Below, piece after piece: positions 63,178-64,000 of a DNA stretch of 64,000 nt (positions within the stretch are counted from its first letter, which is position 1; every line of letters begins with the position of its first letter). A program made the translations under genes and the position numbers. Source of the DNA: Brucella thiophenivorans (GTDB taxonomy: Bacteria > Pseudomonadota > Alphaproteobacteria > Rhizobiales > Rhizobiaceae); the NCBI RefSeq assembly GCF_002252445.1, contig NZ_NNRJ01000015.1:62001-126000 (forward strand), read 5' to 3'. The notes under the pieces were generated by a model that did no database searches, was not told the origin of the DNA, and saw nothing but the letters and a program-made list of their open reading frames with translations.

Positions 63178-63696
63178 TTAAGCGCCGTCGCCGTCCTTGG
63201 ACAAGCCGACGCGAAGGTCGCTTGCTTTATAGATGGTTTCGCCATCAGCCTTGAGCCAGCCATCGGCTGTGCCAAGAACAAGGCGACCGCGCATGACGCG
63301 CTTGAAGTCGATACCGTATTGCAGAAGCTTGGTGTGCGGGCGGATCATGCCCTTGAACTTCACTTCGCCGGTTGAAAGCGCCATGCCGCGACCCGGCTCG
63401 CCGAGCCAGCCGAGGAAGAAGCCCGTCAGCTGCCACATGCCGTCGAGGCCAAGGCAGCCCGGCATGATCGGATTGCCCTGAAAATGGCATGGGAAATACC
63501 AGTCATCGGGACTGACATCGTATTCAGCACGGATATAGCCCTTGTCGAACTCACCGCCGGTTTCGGAAATCTCGGTGATGCGGTGCACCATCAGCATTGG
63601 TGGCAGGGGGAGCTGTGCATTGCCGGGACCGAACAATTCGCCGCGCGCGCAGCTTAAGAGCTCTTCATACCCGTAGCTCGATTTCTGTTCTGCCAT
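63178..63696 (-). CDS. fabA: 3-hydroxydecanoyl-ACP dehydratase/isomerase FabA
   Basis: FabA dehydrates 3-hydroxydecanoyl-ACP and isomerises it to cis-3-decenoyl-ACP, the branch point to unsaturated fatty acids. The 172-residue protein has exactly the E. coli length. Its catalytic His71 lies in [15 protein letters not shown] and Asp85 in [10 protein letters not shown]. The start ATG 63696 has GGGAGG six bases upstream; an open frame extends seven codons further. It heads the fabA-fabB-fabI operon and is divergent from the partial gene at the right edge, with about 260 bases between. Confidence 0.96.
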   Translation of the reverse strand: MAEQKSSYGYEELLSCARGELFGPGNAQLPLPPMLMVHRITEISETGGEFDKGYIRAEYDVSPDDWYFPCHFQGNPIMPGCLGLDGMWQLTGFFLGWLGEPGRGMALSTGEVKFKGMIRPHTKLLQYGIDFKRVMRGRLVLGTADGWLKADGETIYKASDLRVGLSKDGDGA

Positions 63697-63957
63697 TACG
63701 CCTCCCTTGAGGATCATTCTGATTTGACCGCTTTGAGTATCTTAAGCGGTCAGGTTGTCGTTTTTCCGGGACACCTCTAACATAGAGTGCCTCCGTCAGT
63801 AAAATAGTGTGCGTGGTTTTCCAAAAAAAGCCGGGATTACCATGCCTATTGATACTTAATTCGCAACGGCATATATCAATGTCAGTATGCAATGGGCAAC
63901 AGCCCGTTTAATCTTTGACGAAATTGCTACAAGCTTGTGACGGATCCAAGGGTGAAA

Positions 63958-64000
63958 ATGCAGAATTATCATGCCAGCCACTCGATGGTTTCAATGGAAG
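63958..64000 (+). CDS. Start of a divergent gene, possibly the iron regulator irr (truncated)
   Basis: An ATG at 63958 preceded by AAGGG (about 63947-63951) opens a frame MQNYHASHSMVSME that runs off the window after 14 codons. In Brucella and Rhizobium the gene divergent from fabA is irr, a Fur-family haem-responsive regulator, so this could be its N-terminus, which is rich in His and Ser. The residues shown are too few to confirm the family, and the call rests on remembered synteny. It is also possible that the start is downstream of the window. Confidence 0.35.
   Translation, partial: MQNYHASHSMVSME

Noticed and set aside
63665-63892. A 75-residue minus-strand frame upstream of fabA
   Set aside because: It overlaps the fabA start in another frame and has no ribosome-binding site.

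Overview
The window is a 64 kb stretch of core chromosome from an alphaproteobacterium of the order Rhizobiales. It is most likely from the Brucella/Ochrobactrum group. Support comes from the gene orders trpF-trpB, dnaK-dnaJ-pmtA, pstSCAB-phoU-phoB, lnt-xre-metK-trmB, rimP-nusA-ylxR-infB-rbfA-truB-rpsO-pnp and fabA-fabB-fabI, from family-specific proteins (DUF2852, BTLCP peptidase, PmtA), from an alphaproteobacterial RpoH promoter, and from small palindromic intergenic repeats. I see no rRNA, tRNA, CRISPR array, prophage, insertion sequence or defence island.

Layout. 1-5.3 kb (minus strand): the 5' part of trpB, then trpF, a YdcF-like protein, a YgjP-like metalloprotease-fold protein, a DUF2852 membrane protein, a BenE-type transporter and an alpha/beta hydrolase. 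5.6-11.6 kb (plus): infC with an ATT start, an isoprenylcysteine methyltransferase-like membrane protein, rpmI-rplT and pheS-pheT. A hairpin-forming repeat of about 40 bp occurs once before rpmI and three times in tandem before pheS. 11.6-15 kb: a VOC protein and a TetR regulator divergent from an MFS exporter, then a Gfo/Idh/MocA oxidoreductase. 15-19.2 kb: dnaK behind a sigma-32 type promoter, dnaJ, and pmtA for phosphatidylcholine synthesis. 19.2-26.7 kb: an FMN reductase, pyrF, DUF1330, an SMP-30 lactonase, gshB, a ComM-like AAA protein, a BTLCP peptidase, an RlpA-like protein and a DUF454 protein. 26.8-33.4 kb: the phosphate operon pstS-pstC-pstA-pstB-phoU-phoB behind a three-site Pho box; no PhoR kinase is present. 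33.4-37.5 kb: a SleB-type lipoprotein hydrolase, two small paralogous lipoproteins in an AT-rich patch, an M29 aminopeptidase and dps. 37.8-48.7 kb: tsaB-rimI-plsC-miaB-phoH-ybeY-corC-lnt-xre-metK-trmB. 48.7-60.9 kb: the transcription/translation operon rimP to pnp, then an RsmC-like methyltransferase. 61-63.7 kb (minus): fabA-fabB-fabI. At the right edge a divergent gene begins, by synteny possibly irr.

The genes work together in translation (infC, rpmI, rplT, pheST, infB, rbfA, rpsO, rRNA/tRNA modification), RNA decay (pnp, ybeY), protein folding, phosphate sensing and uptake, envelope lipid and lipoprotein synthesis, and fatty-acid synthesis. I found no convincing new multi-gene system. 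The most unusual material is at RNA or DNA level: the covarying hairpin repeats before rpmI and pheS, a promoter-terminator arrangement before rimP-nusA, a structured metK leader, inverted palindromic repeats flanking ybeY-corC, and a dense GANTC cluster before the rlpA-like gene. All coordinates and motif matches were read by eye. No database search, folding program or alignment was run.
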